Assembly: GCA_036280995.1 (NCBI GenBank)
Contig: DASUPQ010000242.1
Location: 1-34,968, forward strand
Reading direction: 5' to 3'
DNA from: Actinomycetota bacterium
Lineage (GTDB): Bacteria > Actinomycetota > CALGFH01
Length of the DNA: 34,968 nt
Positions 6,722 to 14,966 of this stretch are shown one piece after another. Position 1 is the first letter of the stretch; every line of letters begins with the position of its first letter. The translations under genes were made by a program, and so were the position numbers. Under the pieces are notes generated by a model. The model searched no databases and was not told where the DNA came from. It saw nothing but the letters and a program-made list of their open reading frames with translations.

Positions 6722-7945
6722 GTGCGCATCCTGCTCGCCGCCGTCAACGCCCCGAAGGGCGACCTCGACGGCAACCTGGCCGGGCACCTGGCCGTGCTCG
6801 ACCAGGCAAGGGCCCAGGGCTGCCACCTGGCTGTGTTCCCCGAGTTCTCGCTGACCGGGTCGGTCGACCCCCGCCGCCACCCCGGGCGGGCGCTGGCCCT
6901 CGACGCCGAGCCGGTCCTGACCCTGCTGGAGGGGACCCGGCGGGCCGGTGTCGCCGCCTTGTTCGGGATCGCCGAGCACGAGGGCGCGAGCTTCCACATC
7001 ACCCAGGTCTACGGCCACAGCGGCCGTCTCGGCGGGGTCTACCGCAAGCGCCACCTCGGCGAGGGCGAGGAGGGCTACCAGGCCGGCGAGGGCCCCGGGG
7101 TGTTCCAGCTCGGGGCGGCCCGGTTCGGGGTCACCATCTGCGCCGAGGGCGAGGTCGACTTCCCCTGGACCGACGCGGTCGCCGGTGGGGCGTCGGTGGT
7201 GTGCTTCTGCTCGGCCCCCGGCCTGTACAGGCGCCGCACCGACGAGCAGGGCTGGCGCGACGGGCACGCCTGGTGGGTCTCGGCCGGGCTCGGCGACGCC
7301 ATCCGCCACGCCCGCCGGCTCGGTGTCCCGGTGGCCATGGCCACCCAGGCCGGGACGACCGAGGACGAGGACTTCCCCGGGCTGGCCGCCCTGGTGTCCC
7401 CGTCCGGGGAGGTCGCCCGGCTGCCCGACTGGCGGCCCGGCAGCCTGGTCGTGGAGGTGGCCGCCGACGTCACCGTCCATCCAGTCCGCGAGGCCGTCCG
7501 CTGCCTGGTCCTCGACCATGCCGGCCGGGCGTTGCTGGTCCGCTACGCCGACGACCGGGTCGGCGGCACCTGGTGGGGCCCGCCGGGCGGGGGACTGGAC
7601 CCGGGCGAGGACCACCTGGCGGCCGCCCGCCGGGAGCTGCGGGAGGAGCTGGCCCGCGACGACCTCCGGGTGGGGCCGTTCGTCGGGCGGCGCTGCCACA
7701 CCTTCTGGCTGGGCCGGTGGATGACCCAGCGGGAACGGTGGGTCCTGTGCCGCGCCGAGCCGTTCGAGGTCGACCCCGCCCATGTGACCACCCTGGCCGC
7801 AGAGGCCATCCAGGAGCTGCGCTGGTGGTCCGCTGACGAGCTCCGCGTCTGGGGGGTCGTCGCCACCCCCCGCGACCTGCCCGGCCTGCTCGACCGGATC
7901 GCCCGCGGCCGCCTCCCCGGCCCCGACCAGGATCTCGGGATCTAG
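6722..7945 (+). CDS. Nitrilase-Nudix fusion protein
   Basis: A 407-residue two-domain enzyme, GTG start at 6722 after AGGAGGG. Residues 1-250 are a carbon-nitrogen hydrolase (nitrilase superfamily) domain with its Glu-Lys-Cys triad: E41 in VFPEFSLTG, K109 in YRKRHLG and C140 in GVTICAEG. Residues 255-400 are a Nudix hydrolase with a nearly complete Nudix box (G290, E296, then RELREEL at 304-310; the usual Gly after it is absent). The first domain would hydrolyse an amide or nitrile, the second a nucleoside-diphosphate-linked substrate. I infer that they act on connected metabolites. The architecture parallels the animal Nit-Fhit fusion. The stop shares a CTAG with the convergent gene. Confidence 0.85.
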   Translation: MRILLAAVNAPKGDLDGNLAGHLAVLDQARAQGCHLAVFPEFSLTGSVDPRRHPGRALALDAEPVLTLLEGTRRAGVAALFGIAEHEGASFHITQVYGHSGRLGGVYRKRHLGEGEEGYQAGEGPGVFQLGAARFGVTICAEGEVDFPWTDAVAGGASVVCFCSAPGLYRRRTDEQGWRDGHAWWVSAGLGDAIRHARRLGVPVAMATQAGTTEDEDFPGLAALVSPSGEVARLPDWRPGSLVVEVAADVTVHPVREAVRCLVLDHAGRALLVRYADDRVGGTWWGPPGGGLDPGEDHLAAARRELREELARDDLRVGPFVGRRCHTFWLGRWMTQRERWVLCRAEPFEVDPAHVTTLAAEAIQELRWWSADELRVWGVVATPRDLPGLLDRIARGRLPGPDQDLGI

Positions 7946-8298
7946 CCGGCGGCCAGCGCGTCGCGGTCGCGGCGGGGGAGCTTGGCCACCACCAGCTCCC
8001 AGGAGTGGTCGACCAGCTCGGCCAGCTCGTCGCCGGGCACCGACCCGTCAAGCTCGACCGTGTTCCAGTGCCGCTTGTTCAGGTGGTACCCGGGGGTGAC
8101 GGCCGGATAGCGGTCGCGCAGCGCCTCGGCCAGGGTCGGGTCGCACTTCAGGCTGACGCTCCCCGGCTGGCCGGTCAGGTCGCAGATGGCGAACACCCGC
8201 CCGCCGACCTTGAACACGGCAACGTCGTCGCCGAACGGGTAGTCCTCGACCGCCCCCGGCCGCCCGCCGAGGTAGCCCAGCATGGCGTCACGGTCCAT
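7942..8298 (-). CDS. MmcQ/YjbR family DNA-binding-fold protein
   Basis: A 118-residue cytoplasmic protein of the MmcQ/YjbR family (a compact CyaY-like fold proposed to bind DNA, with no agreed function). Typical segments are visible: DDVAVFKVGGRVFAICDL, SLKCDP, and GYHLNKRHWNTVELDG followed by the closing helix ELAELVDHSWELVVAKLP. Length and order match full-length members. The start at 8298 has GGAGGGACC immediately upstream. It lies 76 bases downstream of the flavoprotein gene on the same strand, so co-transcription is possible. Its stop codon (TAG, from CTA at 7942-7944) overlaps the stop of the nitrilase-Nudix gene. Confidence 0.88.
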   Translation of the reverse strand: MDRDAMLGYLGGRPGAVEDYPFGDDVAVFKVGGRVFAICDLTGQPGSVSLKCDPTLAEALRDRYPAVTPGYHLNKRHWNTVELDGSVPGDELAELVDHSWELVVAKLPRRDRDALAAG

Positions 8299-8374
8299 GG
8301 TCCCTCCACGAGCAGGTGCAGGCCGCCGGGGTCGGTGGACCGGAACCTCCTGGGCCACCTGCCGCCCACCGCGG

Positions 8375-9757
8375 TCACGCGGGCGGGATGTTCTGGTTGA
8401 GCCGGAACAGGTTGCCGGGGTCGTAGCGGCGCTTGACCTCGGCCAGGCGGTCCCAGGTGGAGCCCGGATAGGCCTCATGGACCCGGTCGGGCCCCTCGTC
8501 GCCGAGGAAGTTGACGTAGGCCCGGCTGTCGCCCTGGTGGAGGGCGGCGGCGAACTCGTCGACCCAGGCCTGGCGGACGACGCGGTCGTCGGGACCTTCG
8601 TAGAAGGCGGCCAGGTTGACCATGATGCGGCTGTCGCGGTGGGCGAAGGCGGTGGCGTCGGCCGGGACGCGGGCCATGGCCCCGCCCAGCACCCGCAGCT
8701 GGGCCACCCGCACCGGCGCGTCCGACGCCTCCAGGTGCCGCATGATCGCGCCGGCCACCTCACGGTCGACGGTGTCGACGAGCATGGTCCGGGAGACCGC
8801 GGTCGGGTGGTACTCCTCCTCCTCGGGGGCGAACATCTCGGCATACGACATGGGCTGGAGCATGTCGGCGAGCGGCTCGGCCAGGGCCCGGAACGGCGCC
8901 AGCGCCCGCTCGCCGGCCTCGGCATCGCCCGCGTAGCACAGCAGGGCCAGGACGACCAGCTGGCCGTGGGCCGCCTCGGGCAGGAACGGCATCGGCGGCG
9001 CCACCATCACATTGGCGATCCCCGACAGCTCCTCCGGCGCGGCATCGGCGGCGGCCACATAGCCCTCGACGACCTCGGCGCTGGCCGGCAGCAGCAGCAT
9101 CCCGCCCACGATGGACGGCAGCTCGTGCAGCCGGAACTGGAAACGGGTCGCCACCCCGAAGTTCCCGCCACCGCCCCGGATCGCCCAGAACAGGTCGGGA
9201 TGATGCTCGCCGTCGACCTGGAGGATGCGTCCGTCGGCGGTCACGACCTCGGCGGCGAGCAGGCTGTCGATGGTCATGCCGAACTTGCGGACCAGGAACC
9301 CGACTCCGCCGCCCAGGGTGATCCCGCCGATGCCGACCGACCCGGTGTCGCCGAACCCGGTGGCCAGCCCGTGCTTGCCCACGGCGGCGGTGTAGGCGCC
9401 GGCGGTCAGGCCGGCCTGGGCCCAGGCGGTGCGGCCCTCGGGGTCGATCTCCAGGCCGTCCATGGCCGACAGGTCGAGCACGATGCCGCCCTCGGTGGTG
9501 CTGTGGCCGGCGGTGCTGTGGCCGCCGCTGCGGACGGCCAGCTCCAGCCCGGCATCGCGGGCCAGGGTCACGACCCGCGCGACCCCGGCGGCGTCGGTGG
9601 GACGGGCGATCGCCCCAGGGTGGCGGTCCCACCCGCCGTAGAACAGCACCCGCGCCTGGTCGTAGCCGGGATCGTCGGGAGCGATCACCTGGCCGTCGAA
9701 GGCGGCCCGCAGACGCGCAAGATCGATGGTGGGGGAGGACGATGGCGAGCCTTGCAT
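8375..9757 (-). CDS. FAD-linked oxidoreductase (berberine bridge enzyme-like)
   Basis: A 460-residue PCMH-type flavoprotein. Residues ~45-215 form the FAD-binding domain. RSGGHS (76-81) carries H80, the residue that binds FAD through the 8-alpha position in this family. GIVLDLSAMDGLEID and VGIGGITLGGGVGFLVRKFG follow. In doubly linked BBE enzymes a Cys stands just before the VGxGG motif. Here the matching residue appears to be Thr (FGDTGSVGIGG), so single covalent attachment is predicted. The C-terminal YDPGNLFRLNQNI is the BBE signature. Such enzymes oxidise sugars, alcohols or alkaloid-type metabolites. The substrate is unknown. No signal peptide is seen. The ATG at 9757 follows GGAG at six bases. 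It is divergent from the cyclase gene. Confidence 0.9.
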   Translation of the reverse strand: MQGSPSSSPTIDLARLRAAFDGQVIAPDDPGYDQARVLFYGGWDRHPGAIARPTDAAGVARVVTLARDAGLELAVRSGGHSTAGHSTTEGGIVLDLSAMDGLEIDPEGRTAWAQAGLTAGAYTAAVGKHGLATGFGDTGSVGIGGITLGGGVGFLVRKFGMTIDSLLAAEVVTADGRILQVDGEHHPDLFWAIRGGGGNFGVATRFQFRLHELPSIVGGMLLLPASAEVVEGYVAAADAAPEELSGIANVMVAPPMPFLPEAAHGQLVVLALLCYAGDAEAGERALAPFRALAEPLADMLQPMSYAEMFAPEEEEYHPTAVSRTMLVDTVDREVAGAIMRHLEASDAPVRVAQLRVLGGAMARVPADATAFAHRDSRIMVNLAAFYEGPDDRVVRQAWVDEFAAALHQGDSRAYVNFLGDEGPDRVHEAYPGSTWDRLAEVKRRYDPGNLFRLNQNIPPA

Positions 9758-9851
9758 GGGCGACTCCAGATGCGATCTCGGGGAACGTTCAGCGGACAGC
9801 CTAGGCGCCCGGTGGGACAGGGCCATCACCCATAGGTGGGAACCTGCGGGG

Positions 9852-9857
9852 TATGTT
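9852..9857 (+). promoter_or_regulatory. Candidate -10 (TATGTT) of the cyclase gene
   Basis: TATGTT fits the actinobacterial TAnnnT pattern and ends eight bases before the ATG at 9866, so the transcript would have little or no leader. GAGG between the box and the ATG could still act as a weak ribosome site. No clear -35 is visible. Confidence 0.4.
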
Positions 9858-9865
9858 GAGGCCAG

Positions 9866-12772
9866 ATGAGCAAGCCGGCCTCCGACCAGCCGCGATCCGA
9901 CTTCGCCGGCAACCCTGGCGTGATCGCGACCACCCTGCTCAGTGGGGTGATCGCGGTCGCCGTGGCCGCCGCCGAGTGGGCCGGGTCGGGCACGGCGCTC
10001 GACTCGCCCGCCGGCATCCTGTGGGCGCTGGTCGCCCTGCTGGGCGTGGCCGCGATGGTGCTGGGCACCGGTCTGGAGCTGCGGCGACGCCGGCAGGCAG
10101 GGCATGCGCCGGCCGCGGCCGGCCCCGCCGCCCCCGCGCCGGAGCTGCCGACCGGGACCGTCACGTTCCTGTTCACCGACATCGAGGGCTCGACCTGGCT
10201 GCTCCAGGAGCTGGGCGACGCCTACCCGGCGGTCCGCGACGAGCACGCGGCGATCCTGCGCCGGGCGATCCGGGACCAGGATGGCGTCGAGGTCAGCACC
10301 GAGGGCGACTCCTTCTTCGCCGCCTTCGCCAGCCCGGTGGCGGCGGTCGCGGCCGCGGTGGCCGCCCAGCGGGGCCTGGCCGCCCACCACTGGCCCCCGG
10401 GCCTCCCCGTGCGGGTCCGCATGGGCCTGCACACCGGCGAAGGCGTGCTGGGCGGCGACAACTACGTGGGCATCGACGTGAACCGGGCGGCGCGGATCGC
10501 CGGGGCGGCCCACGGTGGGCAGGTCATCGTGTCCGGCGCCACCCGGAGCCTGGTCGAGCACGCCCTCCCGGAAGGGACGGCCCTCCGTGACCTGGGCGAG
10601 CACCGGCTGAAGGACCTGAACCTCCCGATCCACCTGAACGACCTGGTGGTCGAGGGGCTGGCGGCGGACTTCCTCCCGCCCCGGACGCTCGACGCCCGGC
10701 CGGGCAACCTGCCGGCGCCGCTCACCTCGTTCATCGGCCGGGAACCGGAGATCGCCGAGATCAGGCGGCTGCTGGGGCGGGCCCGGCTGGTCACCCTCAC
10801 CGGTGCCGGCGGCACCGGCAAGTCCCGGCTGGCCCTTCAGGCCGCCGCCGGGCTCATGGACGAGTACCGCGACGGCGTCTTCCTCGCCGAGCTGTCCTCG
10901 GTCACCGACCCTGCCCTGGTCCCCTCGGCGCTGGCGCGGGCCCTGCGCGTCCCCGAGGTCCCCGGCCGGCCCATCCTGGCGGCGCTGCAGGACCACCTCC
11001 GCGACAGGCGGCTCCTGCTGGTGGCGGACAACTTCGAGCAGGTGACGGACGCCGGCCCGGTGGTCGAGAAGCTGCTCGCCGCCGCCCCGGGGCTCACCGT
11101 CATGGTGACCTCCCGGGCCCCGCTGTCGCTCCGGGGCGAGCAGGAGCTGGTGGTGCCGCCGCTGACGCTGCCCGAGCCGGGACGGCCACCGGACCTCGAG
11201 ACCCTCGGCCGGTCCGAGGCGGTCCGGCTGTTCACCGAGCGGGCCCAGGCGGTGTGGCCGGGGTTCGAGCTGACCGAGCAGAACGCCCCGGCGGTGGCGG
11301 AGATCACCACCCGGCTCGACGGGCTGGCCCTCGCCATCGAGCTGGCGGCCACGCGGACCAAGGTCCTGACCCCCGAGCAGCTCCTGCCCCGGCTCGAGCG
11401 GCGCCTCACGCTGCTGACCGGCGGCGCCCAGACCCTCCCGGACCGCCAGCGGACGCTGCGTGGCGCCATCGGCTGGAGCTACGACCTGCTCCCGGCCGCC
11501 GAGCAGCGGCTGTTCGCCCGGCTGTCGGTGTTCGCCGGCGGCTGGACGCTGACGTCGGCCGAGGCCGTATGCGACCCGGAGGCGCTCGGCCTCGACCCGC
11601 TCCAGGCGACCACCTCGCTGGTCGATCAGTCGCTGGTCACCAGGACCGAGGCGGCCACCGGGGAGCCGCGGTTCTCCATGCTGGAGACGATCCGCGAGTT
11701 CGGCTGGGAGCAGCTGGCCGTCGGCGGCGAGCTGGAGCCGGTCACCCGGCGTCACGCCGAGCACTTCCTGGCCCTGGCCGTGGCCGCCGAGCCCCACCTC
11801 ACCGGCGCCGCCCAGGGCGAGTGGCTGGACCGCTGCGACCAGGAGCACCCCAACCTCCGCGTCGCCCTGCGGTGGGCCGTCAAGGCCGGCGAGGCCGGCC
11901 GGGCCCAGGAGGCGGCGGGGGCGATCTGGAGGTTCTGGCAGCAGCGCGGTCACCTGACCGAGGGTCGGCGCTGGCTCGAGGAGCTCCTGGCCCTGCCGTC
12001 CGGGCAGGGACCGACCCCGGCGCGGGCCAAGGCGCTGGCCGGGGCCGGGGGCATCGCCTGGTGGCAGGAGGACATCGCCGGCGCCCGCGGGTTCTACGAG
12101 GAGGCCCTGGCCATCGAGCGGGCCCTGGGCGACCCGGCCGGCATCGCCCAGGCCCTCTACAACCAGGGGTTCGTGGTGGCCGCCGACGGCGACTTCGACG
12201 GCGCCTTCGGGCTGTTCGAGGAGAGCCGGGAGCTGGCCAGGCGGGCCGGGGACGAGCCGGCGGCCGCCCGGGCCGAGTGGATGCTGGCCATCCGGGACCT
12301 CGCCGCCGGGGCCTGGGAGCGGCCGGTGGCCATCGCCGAGCAGGCCGTGGCCACCTGGCGCCGGCTCGGGGACCGCCTGCAGATGGGCGACGGCCTGGTC
12401 TGGCTGGCCGTCGTCTACGCCCGTGCGGGCCGCCAGGGCGACGCCCGGTCCGCCATCGGTGAGGCCCTGCGGCTGTTCCGCGAGGTGGACAGCCCCATGG
12501 GCATCGTCTCGGTCATCCTCGGCCTGTCCTACCTGGCCAGGTGGGAGGGCCGCTACCAGGACGCCGTCCGCCTGGCCGGTGCCGCCGAGTCCCTCCGCGA
12601 CCAGGTCGGCGGCAGGCCGCCCCTCGGCTTCCTCGTCGGCTTCGTCGGCGACCCCGAGGCCGAGGCCCGGGCCCGTCTTCCCGGGGACGCCGCCGAGGCG
12701 GCCTGGGAGGAAGGCCGGCGCCTCAGCGTCGACGCGGCCCTGGCCCCGGCGGCTGTTCCCCCGGCGTCGTAG
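9866..12772 (+). CDS. Membrane-anchored class III cyclase - NTPase - TPR signalling protein
   Basis: A 968-residue multidomain protein. Two membrane helices come first (about 19-38 and 50-70). A class III nucleotide cyclase domain follows at 95-265, with metal ligands D105 (FLFTDIEGS) and D148 (TEGDSFFAAF) and transition-state N206/R210 (VNRAARI). An AAA/NB-ARC-type NTPase starts near 285, with Walker A GAGGTGKS at 313-320 and LLLVADNFEQ as Walker B. A winged-helix region and TPR-like helices fill 640-940. There is no C-terminal LuxR helix-turn-helix, unlike many relatives. By motif alignment the substrate-selecting Lys and Asp are Ser144 and Asn199, so substrate choice (ATP, GTP or none) is open. 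It may sense a signal through the TPRs and set cyclic nucleotide output. Confidence 0.88.
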   Translation: MSKPASDQPRSDFAGNPGVIATTLLSGVIAVAVAAAEWAGSGTALDSPAGILWALVALLGVAAMVLGTGLELRRRRQAGHAPAAAGPAAPAPELPTGTVTFLFTDIEGSTWLLQELGDAYPAVRDEHAAILRRAIRDQDGVEVSTEGDSFFAAFASPVAAVAAAVAAQRGLAAHHWPPGLPVRVRMGLHTGEGVLGGDNYVGIDVNRAARIAGAAHGGQVIVSGATRSLVEHALPEGTALRDLGEHRLKDLNLPIHLNDLVVEGLAADFLPPRTLDARPGNLPAPLTSFIGREPEIAEIRRLLGRARLVTLTGAGGTGKSRLALQAAAGLMDEYRDGVFLAELSSVTDPALVPSALARALRVPEVPGRPILAALQDHLRDRRLLLVADNFEQVTDAGPVVEKLLAAAPGLTVMVTSRAPLSLRGEQELVVPPLTLPEPGRPPDLETLGRSEAVRLFTERAQAVWPGFELTEQNAPAVAEITTRLDGLALAIELAATRTKVLTPEQLLPRLERRLTLLTGGAQTLPDRQRTLRGAIGWSYDLLPAAEQRLFARLSVFAGGWTLTSAEAVCDPEALGLDPLQATTSLVDQSLVTRTEAATGEPRFSMLETIREFGWEQLAVGGELEPVTRRHAEHFLALAVAAEPHLTGAAQGEWLDRCDQEHPNLRVALRWAVKAGEAGRAQEAAGAIWRFWQQRGHLTEGRRWLEELLALPSGQGPTPARAKALAGAGGIAWWQEDIAGARGFYEEALAIERALGDPAGIAQALYNQGFVVAADGDFDGAFGLFEESRELARRAGDEPAAARAEWMLAIRDLAAGAWERPVAIAEQAVATWRRLGDRLQMGDGLVWLAVVYARAGRQGDARSAIGEALRLFREVDSPMGIVSVILGLSYLARWEGRYQDAVRLAGAAESLRDQVGGRPPLGFLVGFVGDPEAEARARLPGDAAEAAWEEGRRLSVDAALAPAAVPPAS

Positions 12773-12805
12773 GCTCGGCCGAGCTCACCGATCGGAGGGA
12801 ACCCC

Positions 12806-13399
12806 ATGAGCAAGGTTGTCACGCAGGCCTCGATGTCGCTGGACGGGTTCATCGCCGACCCGTCGGGCGGGGTCGGGCCGCTGTTCGAGTGGTACGGGAA
12901 CGGCGACGTCGAGGTCACCGGGGCCGACCCGGAGCGGGTGTTCCGGGTGTCGGCGGCGAGCGCCGCCTACCTGAACGAGGCGTGGGCGGACGCCGGGGTG
13001 GGGGTGATCGGGCGGCGGCTGTTCGACATCACCAACGGCTGGAACGGCCGGCCGCCGGTGGGCGACGCGGTGGTGGTGGTGACCCACCGGCCGCCGGCCG
13101 ACTGGGACTTCCCGGACGCCCCGTTCACCTTCGTCACCGACGGCGTGCCCGCCGCCGTCGCCCAGGCCAAGGAGCTGGCCGGGGACCGCTACGTCTCGGT
13201 CAACCCGGGCAGCATCGCCGGCCAGGCGTTCGCGGCCGGGCTGGTCGACGAGGTCCGGGTCGACCTGGTCCCGGTCGTGCTCGGCGCCGGCGTCCGCTAC
13301 TTCGGCGACTACGCCGGGTCGCCCCTGCTGCTGGAGAACCCGGAGATCGTGCAGGGGGACCGGGTGACCCACCTGCACTACCGGGTGCGCCGGGCCTGA
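12806..13399 (+). CDS. RibD C-terminal/DHFR-fold reductase family protein (second copy type)
   Basis: A 197-residue protein of the same broad family as the gene at 207-770 but clearly diverged. It begins VVTQASMSLDGFIAD, has the VGVIGRRLFDITNGW central motif and the closing strands LVDEVRVDLVPVVLGAGVRYFG. NADPH-dependent reduction of a small molecule is the family expectation; the substrate is unknown. The insertion around residues 35-60 (YGNGDVEVTGADPERVF) is common in members that also bind other substrates. The ATG at 12806 follows GGAGGGAACCCC. It starts 33 bases after the cyclase gene, with a possible TAGGCT -10 at 12770, so it may be transcribed from both promoters. Confidence 0.87.
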   Translation: MSKVVTQASMSLDGFIADPSGGVGPLFEWYGNGDVEVTGADPERVFRVSAASAAYLNEAWADAGVGVIGRRLFDITNGWNGRPPVGDAVVVVTHRPPADWDFPDAPFTFVTDGVPAAVAQAKELAGDRYVSVNPGSIAGQAFAAGLVDEVRVDLVPVVLGAGVRYFGDYAGSPLLLENPEIVQGDRVTHLHYRVRRA

Positions 13400-13412
13400 C
13401 GTCGGGGAGGCA

Positions 13413-13418
13413 TATACT
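13413..13418 (+). promoter_or_regulatory. TATACT -10 box of the 57-residue protein gene
   Basis: TATACT is one of the best -10 matches in the window and stands in an otherwise GC-rich gap, 14 bases after the preceding stop. It gives a leader of about 45 bases before the ATG at 13471. A -35 is not obvious. Confidence 0.5.
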
Positions 13419-13470
13419 CCGACCGCTTCGTGGCGCGCTGGCGGGTCGCGAGCCGACGAGGGGAGGGGCC

Positions 13471-13644
13471 ATGGACGGCCGCAGGGACCGGGACTACGAC
13501 GGCGTGCCCGACTGGCAGGAGGAGGCGAACTACGCCGACGAGGCCCCCATCCGCGGCAACCGGGCCCGCGTGCGCGGCAGCGGCTGCGCCCTCCCGGTCG
13601 CCCTCCTGGCGGTGGCCGCCGGGGTCGTCATACGCCGATGGTGA
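13471..13644 (+). CDS. 57-residue membrane protein with a DxDxDG calcium-loop motif
   Basis: A small gene with its own TATACT promoter box and GGGGAGGGG immediately upstream of the ATG. Residues 6-17 read DRDYDGVPDWQE, an exact match to the DxDxDGxxDxxE loop of thrombospondin type-3, dockerin and EF-hand-like calcium sites. A basic stretch follows (RGNRARVRGSG, 28-38), then one hydrophobic helix (about 40-54), then the C-terminal RRW. The predicted form is therefore a soluble metal-binding head on a C-terminal membrane anchor. It lacks a signal peptide, and which side the head faces cannot be told. The family is unknown to me. Coding is supported by strongly G/C third positions. Calcium binding is inferred from the motif only. 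Confidence 0.7.
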   Translation: MDGRRDRDYDGVPDWQEEANYADEAPIRGNRARVRGSGCALPVALLAVAAGVVIRRW

Positions 13645-13725
13645 GCGCGGCCACATAGCCGCTGTCGGCGTCCCCGGACAGGCCCAGGATGCGGCGCTTG
13701 ACCTTCCCGGGAGTTCGCTGGGCGG

Positions 13726-14889
13726 TCAGCGACGCAGCTCGAGGAACGGGACCAGCTGCTCGGCCGTGGTCATGGAGCCGTGGTGGCCGGTGAGGACGGC
13801 CTGGGTCGGGTCGACCTCCCGCTGGACCACGCCGATGGGGCCGTGGGCGGCCGCGACCACGTCGCCGATCCGGGCCCGGGCCTGGTCGGCCACCTGGGGA
13901 CCGAACCAGCCGGCGGCGACGGCCTCCTCGCCGGACACGACCCACATGGCCTGGCCGAGCAGCCCCCGCCAGGCGGCGAGCACGTCGCCGGCGGCGCCCC
14001 GCTCGGTGTGGACGTGCCTGGCCCGGGCCTCGCCGGCCAGCAGCCGCACCCCGGCGGCCAGCTCCGGCCGGTCGGCCAGGTCGACGCGCTCGGAGGGGCG
14101 CAGGTCGACCATGCCGTGGTCGCCGGTGACGAACAGGGCGGCGTCGCCAGGGAGGCGCTCGGCGATCTGGCCGACCAGCTGGTCGACGTGGGCCAGCTCC
14201 AGCCGCCAGGCCTGCCCGTCGGTCCCGCGGACGTGGCCGGTGCGGTCCAGGTCGGGATGGTAGAGGTAGACCAGGCTGCGCCGGCCCTTGCCGAGGCCGC
14301 GCAGGGCCCCGTCGGCCTGGTCGCCGAGGGAGTGGGTGCGCCAGTACTCGCCGCCGCGCAGGGCGGCCCGGGTGAAGCCGGAGGCGGCGAACTGGCCGGC
14401 CCCGACCGAGGTGACCTCGATCCCGTCGGCGACGGCGACCTCGAAGGCGGTCGGCTCGGGCTGGACCCGCTCGGGCACGAACCGGTCGCGCAGGTCCTTG
14501 GTCCCGCCGAGACCGTAGGGGGACCAGCGCAGGCAGTTGAACGCCCGCTCCATGCCGGGCAGGACCATGGTGTAGCCGACCAGGCCGTGCCGGCCCGGGG
14601 GCAGCCCCGTGCCGATCGAGGCCAGGCTGGTCGAGGTGGTCGACGGGAACCCGGTGGTGACCGGCCGGCCCCGCTCGGCCGCGGCGGCCAGGACGGGGGC
14701 GACCCGGCGGTTGGCCAGCAGCAGCTCCCAGCCGAGGCCGTCGACGACCAGCAGGCAGGCCCGGCGCAGCGGCTCCACCCCGAGCGGGTTGGCGAACCCG
14801 GGCACGTCCAGGGCGGCCAGCAGCGACGGCAGCAGGTCGGCGAGGGAGGCCTCGCCGTAGCGGGGCAGCGGCGGGGCCGGGGCGCTCAT
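13726..14889 (-). CDS. Alkaline phosphatase-superfamily phosphodiesterase (nucleotide pyrophosphatase-like)
   Basis: A 387-residue enzyme of the type I phosphodiesterase/nucleotide pyrophosphatase group. The two-metal site is visible: D50 in LLVVDGLGW, the nucleophile Thr region at 84-85 in GFPSTTSTSLASIGTG, D213/H219 in HPDLDRTGH, D257-H258 in TGDHGMVDL, and a late His in TGHHGSM (about 369). Such enzymes hydrolyse phosphodiester or pyrophosphate bonds. The exact substrate is unknown. There is no signal peptide, so it is probably cytoplasmic. No Shine-Dalgarno precedes the ATG, but TAGGCT (minus strand, 14898-14903) ends eight bases upstream, which suggests a leaderless transcript. It is divergent from msrB and ends 81 bases from the 57-residue gene. 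Confidence 0.87.
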   Translation of the reverse strand: MSAPAPPLPRYGEASLADLLPSLLAALDVPGFANPLGVEPLRRACLLVVDGLGWELLLANRRVAPVLAAAAERGRPVTTGFPSTTSTSLASIGTGLPPGRHGLVGYTMVLPGMERAFNCLRWSPYGLGGTKDLRDRFVPERVQPEPTAFEVAVADGIEVTSVGAGQFAASGFTRAALRGGEYWRTHSLGDQADGALRGLGKGRRSLVYLYHPDLDRTGHVRGTDGQAWRLELAHVDQLVGQIAERLPGDAALFVTGDHGMVDLRPSERVDLADRPELAAGVRLLAGEARARHVHTERGAAGDVLAAWRGLLGQAMWVVSGEEAVAAGWFGPQVADQARARIGDVVAAAHGPIGVVQREVDPTQAVLTGHHGSMTTAEQLVPFLELRR

Positions 14890-14897
14890 AGCCAGCC

Positions 14898-14903
14898 AGC
14901 CTA
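14898..14903 (-). promoter_or_regulatory. Candidate -10 (TAGGCT) of the phosphodiesterase gene
   Basis: On the minus strand TAGGCT ends eight bases before the ATG at 14889 and there is no ribosome site between them, a leaderless arrangement. The opposite-strand msrB promoter probably uses TAGACT at 14930-14935. Confidence 0.4.
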
Positions 14904-14966
14904 CTAAGGCCCAGCCGGCGACGTCTCTCTAGACTGGAGGGACAACTCGCGGAAGGCGGAGATGAC

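Noticed and set aside
8375-11953. A minus-strand open frame of 1192 codons that would extend the flavoprotein far upstream
   Set aside because: Its first 730 codons are the complement of the cyclase gene, low-complexity and Arg/Gly/Pro-rich, with no homology. Long antisense frames are expected at this GC content. The real start at 9757 has a ribosome site.
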